A stretch of DNA of 64,000 bases. Origin: Brevundimonas vitisensis (GTDB lineage Bacteria; Pseudomonadota; Alphaproteobacteria; Caulobacterales; Caulobacteraceae). The notes beneath the pieces were generated by a model. The model had not been told where the DNA came from and did not search any database. It saw only the letters and a program-made list of their open reading frames with translations. Of the stretch, positions 1 through 7,542 are shown piece after piece; positions within the stretch are counted from its first letter, which is position 1; every line of letters starts with the position of its first letter. Both the position numbers and the translations under genes were made by a program. The stretch covers positions 1,240,001 to 1,304,000 of the forward strand of contig NZ_CP067977.1 of the NCBI RefSeq assembly GCF_016656965.1. Direction: 5' to 3'.

Positions 1-31
1 CACGTCGATCCTTTCAGGGGTTTAAATCATT

Positions 32-57
32 CCCCAGCGGGCAGGTGCCTGCCGGGG
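32..57 (-). other. Short GC-rich hairpin below the last head gene
   Basis: CCCC at 32-35 pairs with GGGG at 54-57, with an inner GGCAGG/CCTGCC stem. It follows the stop of the HI1506-like gene by about 14 bases. No T-tract follows on the minus strand, so it is not a convincing intrinsic terminator; it may be an RNA processing or attenuation structure. Bases 1-70 hold no other gene that I can see. Confidence 0.25.
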
Positions 58-70
58 ACGGCACGTCGGC

Positions 71-382
71 TCAGTCCTCAGCCGATGTCTGGGATTTAGC
101 GATCGCGGCGGCGCGCTCGTCTGCGGTCAGGGTGCGCCAGCCTTCGGACGTCATGACCTGAACGGTCAGCACCGGCTCGGCGAAGAGGGTGATCAGGGCC
201 TCGTCGCTGATCTCCGGATCGAAGGGCGTCCAGTCCCGGTCGTTGAAGACCAGGCCGCCCCGGCGGAAGGTCGGGCGCGAGGCCCGGCCCCGGACCCCGA
301 CCTGGGGCGGCATCGGGGCCGGGGCGGCCGGGTCGATCTTGACCGGCTCGACCGCTTTGGTTTTCGAGGAAGCGCGGCTCAT
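71..382 (-). CDS. HI1506-like (FluMu-type) phage head-region protein
   Basis: A 103-residue protein whose middle (about residues 28-77) has the pattern of the Mu-like prophage FluMu N-terminal domain: an RGRASRPTFRRGG stretch, then a tryptophan and an acidic LITLFAEPVLTVQV segment. In Mu-like phages this small gene follows major head protein T and is thought to have a structural or head-completion role. The ATG at 382 is chosen because it shares a base with the stop of the head gene (TGATG). The frame stays open further upstream, but that extension lies in the shadow of the head gene. Exact function unknown. Confidence 0.75.
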   Translation of the reverse strand: MSRASSKTKAVEPVKIDPAAPAPMPPQVGVRGRASRPTFRRGGLVFNDRDWTPFDPEISDEALITLFAEPVLTVQVMTSEGWRTLTADERAAAIAKSQTSAED

Positions 383-1269
383 CAGGCCAGGCGCGGGGCG
401 TCGATGATCGCCACGTCCTGGAAGTAGATGTTGGATTCGCCCCCGGCCTTGTTCTGGGCCTGGAACAGCGTTTTGGCCGCTGCGCGGTTGGAGTGACCGA
501 CGATGATGTGGGTCGGCCGGATCTCCAGCGGCTCGCCCTCGTCGTTCACCAGTCCGGCCATGGCATTGTAGGCCGCAACATAGCTGGCCGCGTCCAGGGC
601 CGCCGTCGAACGGTGCGCCAGCTGCCAGAGGGTGTAACCCGCCGCGCCCCGGGCCTCGCCGCCCATCAGGTACTCGCCGGTCTTGAAGACGTGGCTGTCC
701 TTCGGATCGGTGACCATCTCGAACTGCGGCGCCTTGCGGTTCTGGTACAGGATCGGCTTCAGCGGTTTGCTGAGGTCGACCAGGAACCACGGCTGCACCG
801 CCCCGGCCCCCGACATATTGGTCGTGGGGGCACCGGCGAAATCGACCGGGTGGTCCGTGTCGAAGAAATTCTGGCCGTCGTAGCAGGGCCGGATGTGGCC
901 ATCGCGCAGGGCGTCGAAGGCCAGGCGGTCCTTCAGCTGCCCGGCATCCTTGCCCCAGCCCGAGACGATCGGGCCGTAGAGGCCCAGGTTGTCGTCCTCG
1001 ATCTTGGTCTTGTGGATCCCGAGGGTGGCCTCGAAATCCTCATTGGTCAGGGCGTAAGCCTTTTCGGCCAGCGAGCGGATACGCTTCTCGCCGAGCCATT
1101 TGCGGAAGACCGGCAGGTCGCCCAGGAAGCCGTAGGTCTCGACCTTGGTGGCCGAGGTGACTGTGGTGACCATGGGGTCCGACACCGGGGCAGCCGTGGC
1201 CAGGCCGTTCTGGAACTGGGTGTTGAACCCGGTCCGGAGCGCCTGCAGGGCGGTTTGGGTAATGATCAA
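382..1269 (-). CDS. Mu gpT-like major head subunit
   Basis: A 295-residue protein of the Mu gpT major capsid family, the main building block of the icosahedral head. Recognisable features are an N-terminal MIITQTALQALRTGFNTQF, a segment around residues 75-90 (AEKAYALTNEDFEATLGI), and a central FFDTDHPV motif. The length is close to Mu T (about 305). It sits between the decoration protein and the HI1506-like gene, the usual Mu-type order, and would be expressed late from the promoter proposed at 2850-2867. Confidence 0.93.
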   Translation of the reverse strand: MIITQTALQALRTGFNTQFQNGLATAAPVSDPMVTTVTSATKVETYGFLGDLPVFRKWLGEKRIRSLAEKAYALTNEDFEATLGIHKTKIEDDNLGLYGPIVSGWGKDAGQLKDRLAFDALRDGHIRPCYDGQNFFDTDHPVDFAGAPTTNMSGAGAVQPWFLVDLSKPLKPILYQNRKAPQFEMVTDPKDSHVFKTGEYLMGGEARGAAGYTLWQLAHRSTAALDAASYVAAYNAMAGLVNDEGEPLEIRPTHIIVGHSNRAAAKTLFQAQNKAGGESNIYFQDVAIIDAPRLA

Positions 1270-1281
1270 GCGGGTCGCTCC

Positions 1282-1740
1282 TTAAGCGAAGTTGGCTTTG
1301 CCGATGGAGACCCAGACGGCCTCGGAGGTGACGTCCTCGATCACCCCGGCCCGGGCACGCGTGGCGTTAGCCGAGGTCTTGGCGACGGTCTGGTCGTCGA
1401 CGATGAAGGCGGACTTGCCGATGTCGGCCCGGGTGATCAGGTCGCCAGCAGAGGAGTTGGCGAAGCCGAAGCAATCGCGCTCCACCTCGACAACCACATC
1501 GCCGTTGGCCGCGCCCCCGGTGACCGTCTCCAGGGCGATACCGACGCTGACGTGAGTCAGGGCGTCAGCCGCCTTGGCGGCGTCGTCTGCGCCTTGGCCA
1601 GCGCGGGCCGGCCGGGCGAAGCCGTCGTCCAGCATGACCAGGGCCGACTGCAGGATGGTGACGCCGGCCGTGACCGGAACCGGGAAGCGGCGGACACCCG
1701 CCAGCTTGACGATCTTGCGCGGTGCGCTGAGGGCCGTCAT
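1282..1740 (-). CDS. Head decoration/stabilisation protein (DUF2190-like)
   Basis: A 152-residue alanine/valine-rich protein with the small beta-rich composition of DUF2190/capsid-stabilising proteins: GVRRFPVPVTAGVTILQSALVMLDDG near the start and a central GIALETVTGGAANGD loop. Its position between protease/scaffold and major head protein matches decoration proteins in many Mu-like and siphophage genomes. The start overlaps the stop of the protease gene by four bases. The assignment rests on composition and context rather than on a diagnostic motif. Confidence 0.6.
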   Translation of the reverse strand: MTALSAPRKIVKLAGVRRFPVPVTAGVTILQSALVMLDDGFARPARAGQGADDAAKAADALTHVSVGIALETVTGGAANGDVVVEVERDCFGFANSSAGDLITRADIGKSAFIVDDQTVAKTSANATRARAGVIEDVTSEAVWVSIGKANFA

Positions 1741-2288
1741 TGGGCCACCTCCGATTCACGGGACTTCAGGAAGTCGGCCTCGGAGATGCCCATGGCCGCG
1801 CAGACCTGCCGGTCCTCGTCGGTCAGGACCGCCTTGTCGGCATCGACCTTGGCGGCGGCCTTGCCGGCACCGCCCGACAGGACGGCGGGCTGGCCCTGGA
1901 CGAAGGCGGTGAACTGGGCCTCGTCCTGGTTAAACAGGGCCTTGCCCCAGTCCTTCAGGGCGGGCGTCAGCTTGCCGGCGGCGACCGCATCATCCACGGC
2001 GGCGCTGGCGCGCTCCTCGTTGATGACCTTCAGCTTGTCGGTCACCTCGGTCAGGGCGGCGATCGGCACGAACTTCTGGGGATCAGGGGCTCCACCAGTC
2101 ACGGCGGCCGTGGCGGCGGCGGTGATGGCCTCGCCGGTGGCATTGACGCCCAGACCCAGGGCGGTCGCGGTGGCCGCGACAGCCTCCTGCGCGGCCTTGC
2201 GATCGGAAATCAGCGACGCGATCGAGGCGCAGGCCTCGGCCTCGGTCGCATCGTCCTTCAGCCCGAGGGCCGTGAGGATGGTCTTCAT
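1737..2288 (-). CDS. Probable nested scaffold protein (gpZ equivalent)
   Basis: In Mu the scaffold Z is made from an internal start inside the protease gene I. Here Met176 of the protease (codon at 2286-2288) opens a 183-residue in-frame product beginning MKTILTALGLKDDA, just after the protease domain ends. An AGGGAC element lies about 13 bases upstream, a weak and rather distant ribosome site. The product would be a helical, charged scaffold. The inference rests on position and the Mu precedent; the start is not proven. Confidence 0.45.
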   Translation of the reverse strand: MKTILTALGLKDDATEAEACASIASLISDRKAAQEAVAATATALGLGVNATGEAITAAATAAVTGGAPDPQKFVPIAALTEVTDKLKVINEERASAAVDDAVAAGKLTPALKDWGKALFNQDEAQFTAFVQGQPAVLSGGAGKAAAKVDADKAVLTDEDRQVCAAMGISEADFLKSRESEVAQ

Positions 2289-2813
2289 GGATGGCGATGT
2301 CCCTGGATGGAGGTCGACCGACGCCGCAGCGGCGATCTCCCGAATGGCCGGCTGGTTGACCAGTCCGACGTTGAAGAAACGGGTGAGGCGGCCGGACGCC
2401 TTGTCCGAGCCGAAATAGGGCGACAGGTAGCGGTAGGTCCTGGCTTTCAGCTTGGCGGCGGCGGCCTCGGTCCACTCGACGGCCGCCCAGATGCCATCGG
2501 CCCTCACCGTCAGCTTGGAGACGTCGATCCACGCGGCGGCTTCGGCCGTGCCGCCCTTGCCTTCACCGACAGCGAAGACGGCCTGGTGGTCGTAATCGAC
2601 CATCATATCGGTGGGGGAATGCCGGGCCTGGGTGGCGGCGATCACTTCACGGGCATGGGCCTCGTCGGCCAGCGTCCAGGGCCCACGACCATCGCGGGCC
2701 TGGACGGTCCCCATGGGAAAGAGCTGGATCTCGCGCGGCGGCTCGCCATCGGCACCCAGAACGATCGGGGTTGCGGCGGACGCGTGATTGAGGATTTCGG
2801 CGGCGGTGTTCAC
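1737..2813 (-). CDS. Mu gpI-like prohead protease with C-terminal scaffold
   Basis: A 358-residue protein of the Mu I protease family, which matures the prohead by cleaving scaffold and head proteins. The protease part (about residues 1-170) has the family segments MVDYDHQAVF, TYRYLSPYF and FFNVGLVNQPAI. The C-terminal half is helical and alanine-rich, like a scaffold. The start is a GTG at 2813. It lies 37 bases from a dyad that also precedes the lysis operon, so this gene should head a late transcript (equivalent of Mu PI). An internal in-frame start is listed separately. Confidence 0.88.
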   Translation of the reverse strand: MNTAAEILNHASAATPIVLGADGEPPREIQLFPMGTVQARDGRGPWTLADEAHAREVIAATQARHSPTDMMVDYDHQAVFAVGEGKGGTAEAAAWIDVSKLTVRADGIWAAVEWTEAAAAKLKARTYRYLSPYFGSDKASGRLTRFFNVGLVNQPAIREIAAAASVDLHPGTSPSMKTILTALGLKDDATEAEACASIASLISDRKAAQEAVAATATALGLGVNATGEAITAAATAAVTGGAPDPQKFVPIAALTEVTDKLKVINEERASAAVDDAVAAGKLTPALKDWGKALFNQDEAQFTAFVQGQPAVLSGGAGKAAAKVDADKAVLTDEDRQVCAAMGISEADFLKSRESEVAQ

Positions 2814-2849
2814 CCGCCAGTTATCGGGGAGCCCGCGCAGGGCATCTAT

Positions 2850-2867
2850 TGGTGCAACCTTGCACCC
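2850..2867 (-). promoter_or_regulatory. Candidate Mor/C-dependent late operator (PI equivalent)
   Basis: The dyad GGTGCAACCTTGCACC (2851-2866; arms GGTGCAA/TTGCACC with a 2-base centre) lies 37 bases before the GTG of the protease gene. A perfect copy, 18 bases identical in total, lies 37 bases before the GTG of the lysis operon at 13726-13741. Mu C activates promoters at exactly these two places, and a Mor/C-family gene is adjacent to the second copy. No clear -10 is shared by the two sites. Confidence 0.7.
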
Positions 2868-2923
2868 TGATGGCCGAACTGAGCGGCCTCTAAACGGACC
2901 CTATGCCGCGTCTCAGCATCCGT

Positions 2924-4060
2924 TCAAGCCGCCGACTGGAATCGCCAGGCCGGGGACCCGCCGCCCGAGGCCATGTCCACGACCAGGCCGTCGCGGCGAT
3001 ACCGCTTCAGCAGCACTGGAGCGGCCTCGCCCCGCCGGACCCAGACCCAGCTGGTCGAGACCGGTTCGCGCAGAACCCGGCCGACGGCCGCCAGCTGCAG
3101 CAGCTGATCGGTGGACAGGGGCAGCTCACGCCCGCCGGCACCGGCGAACAGGCCCGGGCCGACCACCTGCGGATAACCGTCGCGGTCCAGCCAGACGCGG
3201 TCTTTTTCCTTGGCATTGTCGTTGGCCCCAGCTTCGGACCCGAACCCGGCCAGGAAGGCGGCGATCGCGGTGGACCGCGTCACGGCCGTGGCGTTGCTCA
3301 CCTCCGCGTCCGGACCTATCAGGGTCGGGGACTGGCCTCTCAGATAGGCCTGGCCGACGTTGTAGCTGAAGCCCGGCGTGATGCCGCCCTCGATGACAGT
3401 CACCTCGCCGGTACGCGGATTGGTATAGGGACGGGGCGGGAACCGGGGTGGAGTCTCGCCGATCTTCAGCCCGCGACGCTCCGCCGTCCGGGCACTGACC
3501 TGGATGGTGGTGCAGCGGCAGCCCCAGCCGCAGGGCGGGTAGTGGGTGGCCCACCATGGATCGTCGACCGGGAGGCAGACGCCGTCCCAGGCACGATGTT
3601 CCAGCCGCACCCGACTGTCGCCCACCGTGGTGAAGACCAGATAGGGCAACAGGGCCTTGGATTCCTCAATGCGTTCCCAGCGGCCGGCCGCATAGGCGGT
3701 CCGCAGGTTCATGTCGAAGATCGTCTTCAGCCGGCGCGGCGATCCCAGCTGCACCTCGCTCGCCACCCCGGTCAGGGGATCGGTCATCTCACGGCGGCCC
3801 CACCAACCCCGCGCCTCCAGCTGGGGACGCAGCTCGGCCTTGAAGGTCTCGAACGTCGTGCCATTGGCCAGGGCGTCGTCCAGGGCGGCGCGGATATCCT
3901 CCAGCACCGCCCGTTCCATGGCCTTGGCCACGGTAAAGGCGCGTGCATGCTCCTCCTGCCAGACGTCCTGCCAGGCAAAGCTGGAGGCCAGGCCCTTGGA
4001 CCGAAAGAACCGAATGGCCTCCTCGGGCGGCAGGGGTTGAAGGCGGACCGGATCGGCCAC
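2924..4060 (-). CDS. MuF (gp30-like) head morphogenesis protein with possible nuclease-like tail
   Basis: A 378-residue minor head protein. The MuF domain spans roughly residues 75-200 and ends in the hallmark HYPPCGWGCRCTT. The GTG at 4058-4060 is chosen because it shares its G with the TAG of the preceding gene; the frame is open further upstream but only as a shadow of that gene. The last ~90 residues (LPLSTDQLLQLAAVGRVLREP, VWVRRGEAAPVLLKRYRR) lie outside MuF. They resemble the small nuclease-like (PBECR-type) domains often appended to MuF proteins. That second call is tentative. Confidence 0.82.
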   Translation of the reverse strand: MADPVRLQPLPPEEAIRFFRSKGLASSFAWQDVWQEEHARAFTVAKAMERAVLEDIRAALDDALANGTTFETFKAELRPQLEARGWWGRREMTDPLTGVASEVQLGSPRRLKTIFDMNLRTAYAAGRWERIEESKALLPYLVFTTVGDSRVRLEHRAWDGVCLPVDDPWWATHYPPCGWGCRCTTIQVSARTAERRGLKIGETPPRFPPRPYTNPRTGEVTVIEGGITPGFSYNVGQAYLRGQSPTLIGPDAEVSNATAVTRSTAIAAFLAGFGSEAGANDNAKEKDRVWLDRDGYPQVVGPGLFAGAGGRELPLSTDQLLQLAAVGRVLREPVSTSWVWVRRGEAAPVLLKRYRRDGLVVDMASGGGSPAWRFQSAA

Positions 4061-7000
4061 TAGCCCACCATCGACTGGATGGCCTCGGCCACCAGGGGGG
4101 TGATGGCGCGGCCCAGATTGTCCATGCCCTGCTGGCCGGGGTGCAGGTCGTCCGTGGAACGCCAGCCCTCGCCCGTGCCGTCGTCGACATAGATGCCGTG
4201 GGTCTGCAGGTTCACGCCCCGCACGCGCGACTGATCCGACGCCGCCGCCACCCCGTCCAGCACTGCCGCCTGATAGGTGGCATCCGCCTCCCATCCGGTC
4301 AGGGCCACGATCAACAGGTTCGGATTGCTGGCGAGCAGATAGTCCAGGTCCGCCGTCACCCGCGCGGTCACCGTCGCGGCCAGCGTCGACGTCTCCTTGT
4401 CGTTGACGCCCAGCGCGATCACCAGAACGTCCGCGCCCAGGGCCGCGACATTGGCCCGGTGGCTCTGGAACTGCGCCCCCGTCTTGGCCCAGCCCAGGCC
4501 CGACACGCCATAGCGGGCAAACCGCTCATGCAGGCCCAGCGCGTTCGCCAGGGTCTCGGACCAGTTGCCGGCCGGATGGTTGTCGAACGCATATTCCGTC
4601 AGGCTGTCGCCCGCCACGACGAGGCGCGCAGGCTTCGTCGCTTCCGGCCATGGGGACACGGTCGTATTGGCGGGCACGATGAGGCCGCCGAACCAGCAGC
4701 CGAAGTCCAGCGTCACCTCGATCGCGCGCATCCGCCGCGTCGATTGCAGCTTCTGCCAGATCAGGGCGAACGACGCCCCGGTGCCGCTGCCGGTCGTGGA
4801 CGCCTGCGGCTGGGCCGGGCCCGCCGTGGTCGTATAGACGCCGGGCGTCTTGACCGTCACCGCCGTGATCACGCCCGACGCCACCGCCGCGACCCTCAGC
4901 ACGGCCGGCGTCACCGCCACCGCGCCCCCGGCGGTGCCCAGGGTGATCTCATCCCCCACGGCATGGCCCGTGCCGCCATTGGTCAGATTGGCCAGGCCGA
5001 TGACCGCCCGCGTCTCGACATTGGTGCCGAAGTCATAGCGGACCAGGTGATTGCCCCCCGGCACCATGCCCGCCCCCCACGGCTGATCGGTCACGAACGC
5101 CCCGTCGATCGCCACCGACACGCCCCGGCCGGTCGAGGACCGCAGGCGCAGTTCGAACGTCTCGGCATCGGTCATGAACCGCACCCGTCCGCCGCTTCGC
5201 TGCGTGGCCTGATAGCTGGCGTCCGATTGCGCCGCCCAGACACCGCCCATGCGGCTCAGGCTGGCACTGGTCGCGGCATGGGTGACGGCGGTGTTGGCCC
5301 CGCCGGTGATGGCGCTGACGGCATCGGCGGCCCCGATCGTGCGGGTCGGCGGCGCGGTCATCACGCCGGGCAGGCGGCGCGGGTCGATCCCGCCGAAACC
5401 ACGGGCCCAGGCGGCAACCGCCCCCTGTCCGGCGCGGACCTCATTCAGGGCGGCGGGCACGTCCAGCGTCTTCCTGAAGTCCAGCCCGATCTCCAGGCGA
5501 TAGTTGGTGTCCAGCGTCGCATCGGTGAACCCGGCCGATCCGCTGGCCCCGGTCCAGTATCCGGCCCCGTCGGCCGTGTTGCTGGTGAAGACCAGGACGC
5601 CGCTCGCCGCCGCCGACAGGCTGGCATATTCGCCCTCGGCAAAGGCCAGGACGCTGGACAGTTCGATGGTGTTGTCACCGACCGCCAGCGGCACCACGAC
5701 GCTGCCCAGGCTGTCGCTGTTCGCCGTGCCGCTGCGGGTCCGGCGATGGATGGTCAGATTGCCCGCCACCGCGCATCGGGCACGGACGCGCCACAGGTCC
5801 AGCGGCTCGGTCAGGGCATCGCCCAGCATATAGTTGCCGGCAGCGGCATTGGATCCGGTTATCGGCGCGACGGCCCGTCCGCGCACAGACGTCGCGGTCA
5901 GGGCGGCCTTGGCGGCCACGCCATCGGCGGCGGCGGCCAGCGCCTCGGCTGTCCCGGTTTCAAGCGCCGCGAACCGTTCCACCGTCACGGCCCGGCGCTT
6001 CAGGCCGAACCCGATCTGCAACCGGATGGCCGTGTCCAAGCTGGCGTCGCTGAAGCTCGTTGCGCCTGCCGCCCCGCCCCACCAGCCCACGCCATCGGCG
6101 GCGGCGGACGTATAGGTCATGTGCCCCGCCGACCCGTCCCAGCCGACATACTGGCCCGCCAGCACCGTCAGCGGCGTGGTCAGGGTCAGGACGTTCAGCC
6201 CGGACGACAGCACAAAGGTCTGGCCCGAGGCTTCCAGCGTCATGGTCGTGCCGGACCGGGACCAGGCCTGCGGCGTCAGGGTCGCCCCCGGCGTGGCGCA
6301 CCAGACCCGGATCGTCTCGACCTCATAGTCCGCCGTCATCGGCACGGCATCGACGAAGGTGCCCGCCGCCGCGCTCGTGCCGGTGATCGGATCGACCGTC
6401 CGTCCGCGCGTCGTCCGTTCGGTCAGGCTCTCGATCACGTCATCGACGGCGGCCTTGTCGGGATAGATGCCGCGACTGGTGGCGGTGCCCGCCACATTCT
6501 CGAACACCTCGAACCCGCCCGCCGCCTTGATGCGCCAGAAGGTTCCGGCGGGCCGGTTCTGGGCCAGGACCGCCGTGGCCGACGCCCCGGTCAGCCCGGC
6601 CGAGGCGGCAAACGACACCGTGGGCGCACTGGTATAGCCGCGCCCGGGGGCCGTCAGCATCGTGCTGACCACCACCCCTCCTGCGACCACGAACACGCCC
6701 GCCGCCCCGGTGCCTCCGCCGCCGGAAAAGCCTAGGGCAAAGGTGCCGTTGGTACCGCCAGTGCCAGCAACGACGGCGGCGAGCGAAGCCACACCATTCG
6801 ACAGGGCATCCGCATTGCCGGCGTAATCCCGGGCTCCGAACACCTGGGCCACGTTGGCGATCTGTTCATCGGCCGCCTCAACGATCGCCGTGACCTGGGC
6901 CGCGCCGGCACCGGCGATCGTTTCGTCCAGGTCATCGACCACGGCCTGGGCCGCTACCCGCGCAGCTTCCGTCTCCTCGATCTTGGCCTGGGCCGCCGCT

Positions 7001-7542
7001 GCCGCTTCCAGTGCAGGGGCGCGCAGCCAGTCGGCCAGGGCGTCGGGCGTCGCCTGATCGATAAGGCCGGCCGCCTTCATCTCCTCGGCGGCCGACGCGC
7101 CCTTGGACCCGGCATAGCGGACCACCAGCCGGTCCGGGGCTCCGATCTCGAAGCGGGCGATCGGCAGGCCGGACCGAAGCCGGCGGATGGAGAAGGGCCG
7201 GGTCAGGACGTCGTCTTCCTGGTCGCCGTCCAGCAGCTCGACGATGGCATGGGTGAGGTCGGCCGCCGCGAGCGCACCGGGCAGATAGCCCTCCTCGATC
7301 GTCAGCTCGAACCGCACCGTCAGATCGTCGGGCCGCGTGGCCTCGATCTCGACCAGGACGGCCCCGGCCTTATCGAACAGCCGCTGGACGAAGAACCGCC
7401 CCGACAGGTCGGCGGGCGTGAAGGGTCCGGTATTGCCCGGCTCGGCCAGCTGCAGCTCCAGCACCGCCGTCTGGCCGATGCGGCAGATGGCGCTGCCGTC
7501 CGGCCGATAGATGCCGCCCTCGGCGATCAGGGGTGCCGTCAC
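4060..7542 (-). CDS. Giant fibre-like protein with C-terminal SGNH/GDSL hydrolase domain
   Basis: An 1160-residue protein. Residues 1-145 look like an Ig-like fibre-base domain. About 165-235 is an alanine/glutamate-rich coiled coil. About 260-330 is glycine-rich with GRGYTSAPTVSF. Residues 378-516 and 553-690 are two diverged copies of one ~140-residue domain (RGRxVxPITG at the start, DTxxRLxIG at the end). Residues 972-1160 form an SGNH esterase: GDSL (Ser980), Gly block SGLGW, GVND (about 1045) and DDLH (His1134). Such enzymes deacetylate or de-esterify surface glycans. It overlaps both portal and MuF genes by a few bases, so it is translated within the head operon, an unusual place for a fibre or adhesin gene. 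Confidence 0.85.
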   Translation of the reverse strand: MTAPLIAEGGIYRPDGSAICRIGQTAVLELQLAEPGNTGPFTPADLSGRFFVQRLFDKAGAVLVEIEATRPDDLTVRFELTIEEGYLPGALAAADLTHAIVELLDGDQEDDVLTRPFSIRRLRSGLPIARFEIGAPDRLVVRYAGSKGASAAEEMKAAGLIDQATPDALADWLRAPALEAAAAAQAKIEETEAARVAAQAVVDDLDETIAGAGAAQVTAIVEAADEQIANVAQVFGARDYAGNADALSNGVASLAAVVAGTGGTNGTFALGFSGGGGTGAAGVFVVAGGVVVSTMLTAPGRGYTSAPTVSFAASAGLTGASATAVLAQNRPAGTFWRIKAAGGFEVFENVAGTATSRGIYPDKAAVDDVIESLTERTTRGRTVDPITGTSAAAGTFVDAVPMTADYEVETIRVWCATPGATLTPQAWSRSGTTMTLEASGQTFVLSSGLNVLTLTTPLTVLAGQYVGWDGSAGHMTYTSAAADGVGWWGGAAGATSFSDASLDTAIRLQIGFGLKRRAVTVERFAALETGTAEALAAAADGVAAKAALTATSVRGRAVAPITGSNAAAGNYMLGDALTEPLDLWRVRARCAVAGNLTIHRRTRSGTANSDSLGSVVVPLAVGDNTIELSSVLAFAEGEYASLSAAASGVLVFTSNTADGAGYWTGASGSAGFTDATLDTNYRLEIGLDFRKTLDVPAALNEVRAGQGAVAAWARGFGGIDPRRLPGVMTAPPTRTIGAADAVSAITGGANTAVTHAATSASLSRMGGVWAAQSDASYQATQRSGGRVRFMTDAETFELRLRSSTGRGVSVAIDGAFVTDQPWGAGMVPGGNHLVRYDFGTNVETRAVIGLANLTNGGTGHAVGDEITLGTAGGAVAVTPAVLRVAAVASGVITAVTVKTPGVYTTTAGPAQPQASTTGSGTGASFALIWQKLQSTRRMRAIEVTLDFGCWFGGLIVPANTTVSPWPEATKPARLVVAGDSLTEYAFDNHPAGNWSETLANALGLHERFARYGVSGLGWAKTGAQFQSHRANVAALGADVLVIALGVNDKETSTLAATVTARVTADLDYLLASNPNLLIVALTGWEADATYQAAVLDGVAAASDQSRVRGVNLQTHGIYVDDGTGEGWRSTDDLHPGQQGMDNLGRAITPLVAEAIQSMVG

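Noticed and set aside
493..2418. A 641-residue plus-strand open frame opposite the head genes
   Set aside because: Antisense shadow of gpT, decoration and protease genes; low-complexity composition.
3943..6735. A 930-residue open frame on the plus strand opposite the SGNH and MuF genes
   Set aside because: It is rich in Arg, Pro, Gly and His, has no family motif, and is fully explained as the antisense of recognised minus-strand genes in GC-rich DNA.
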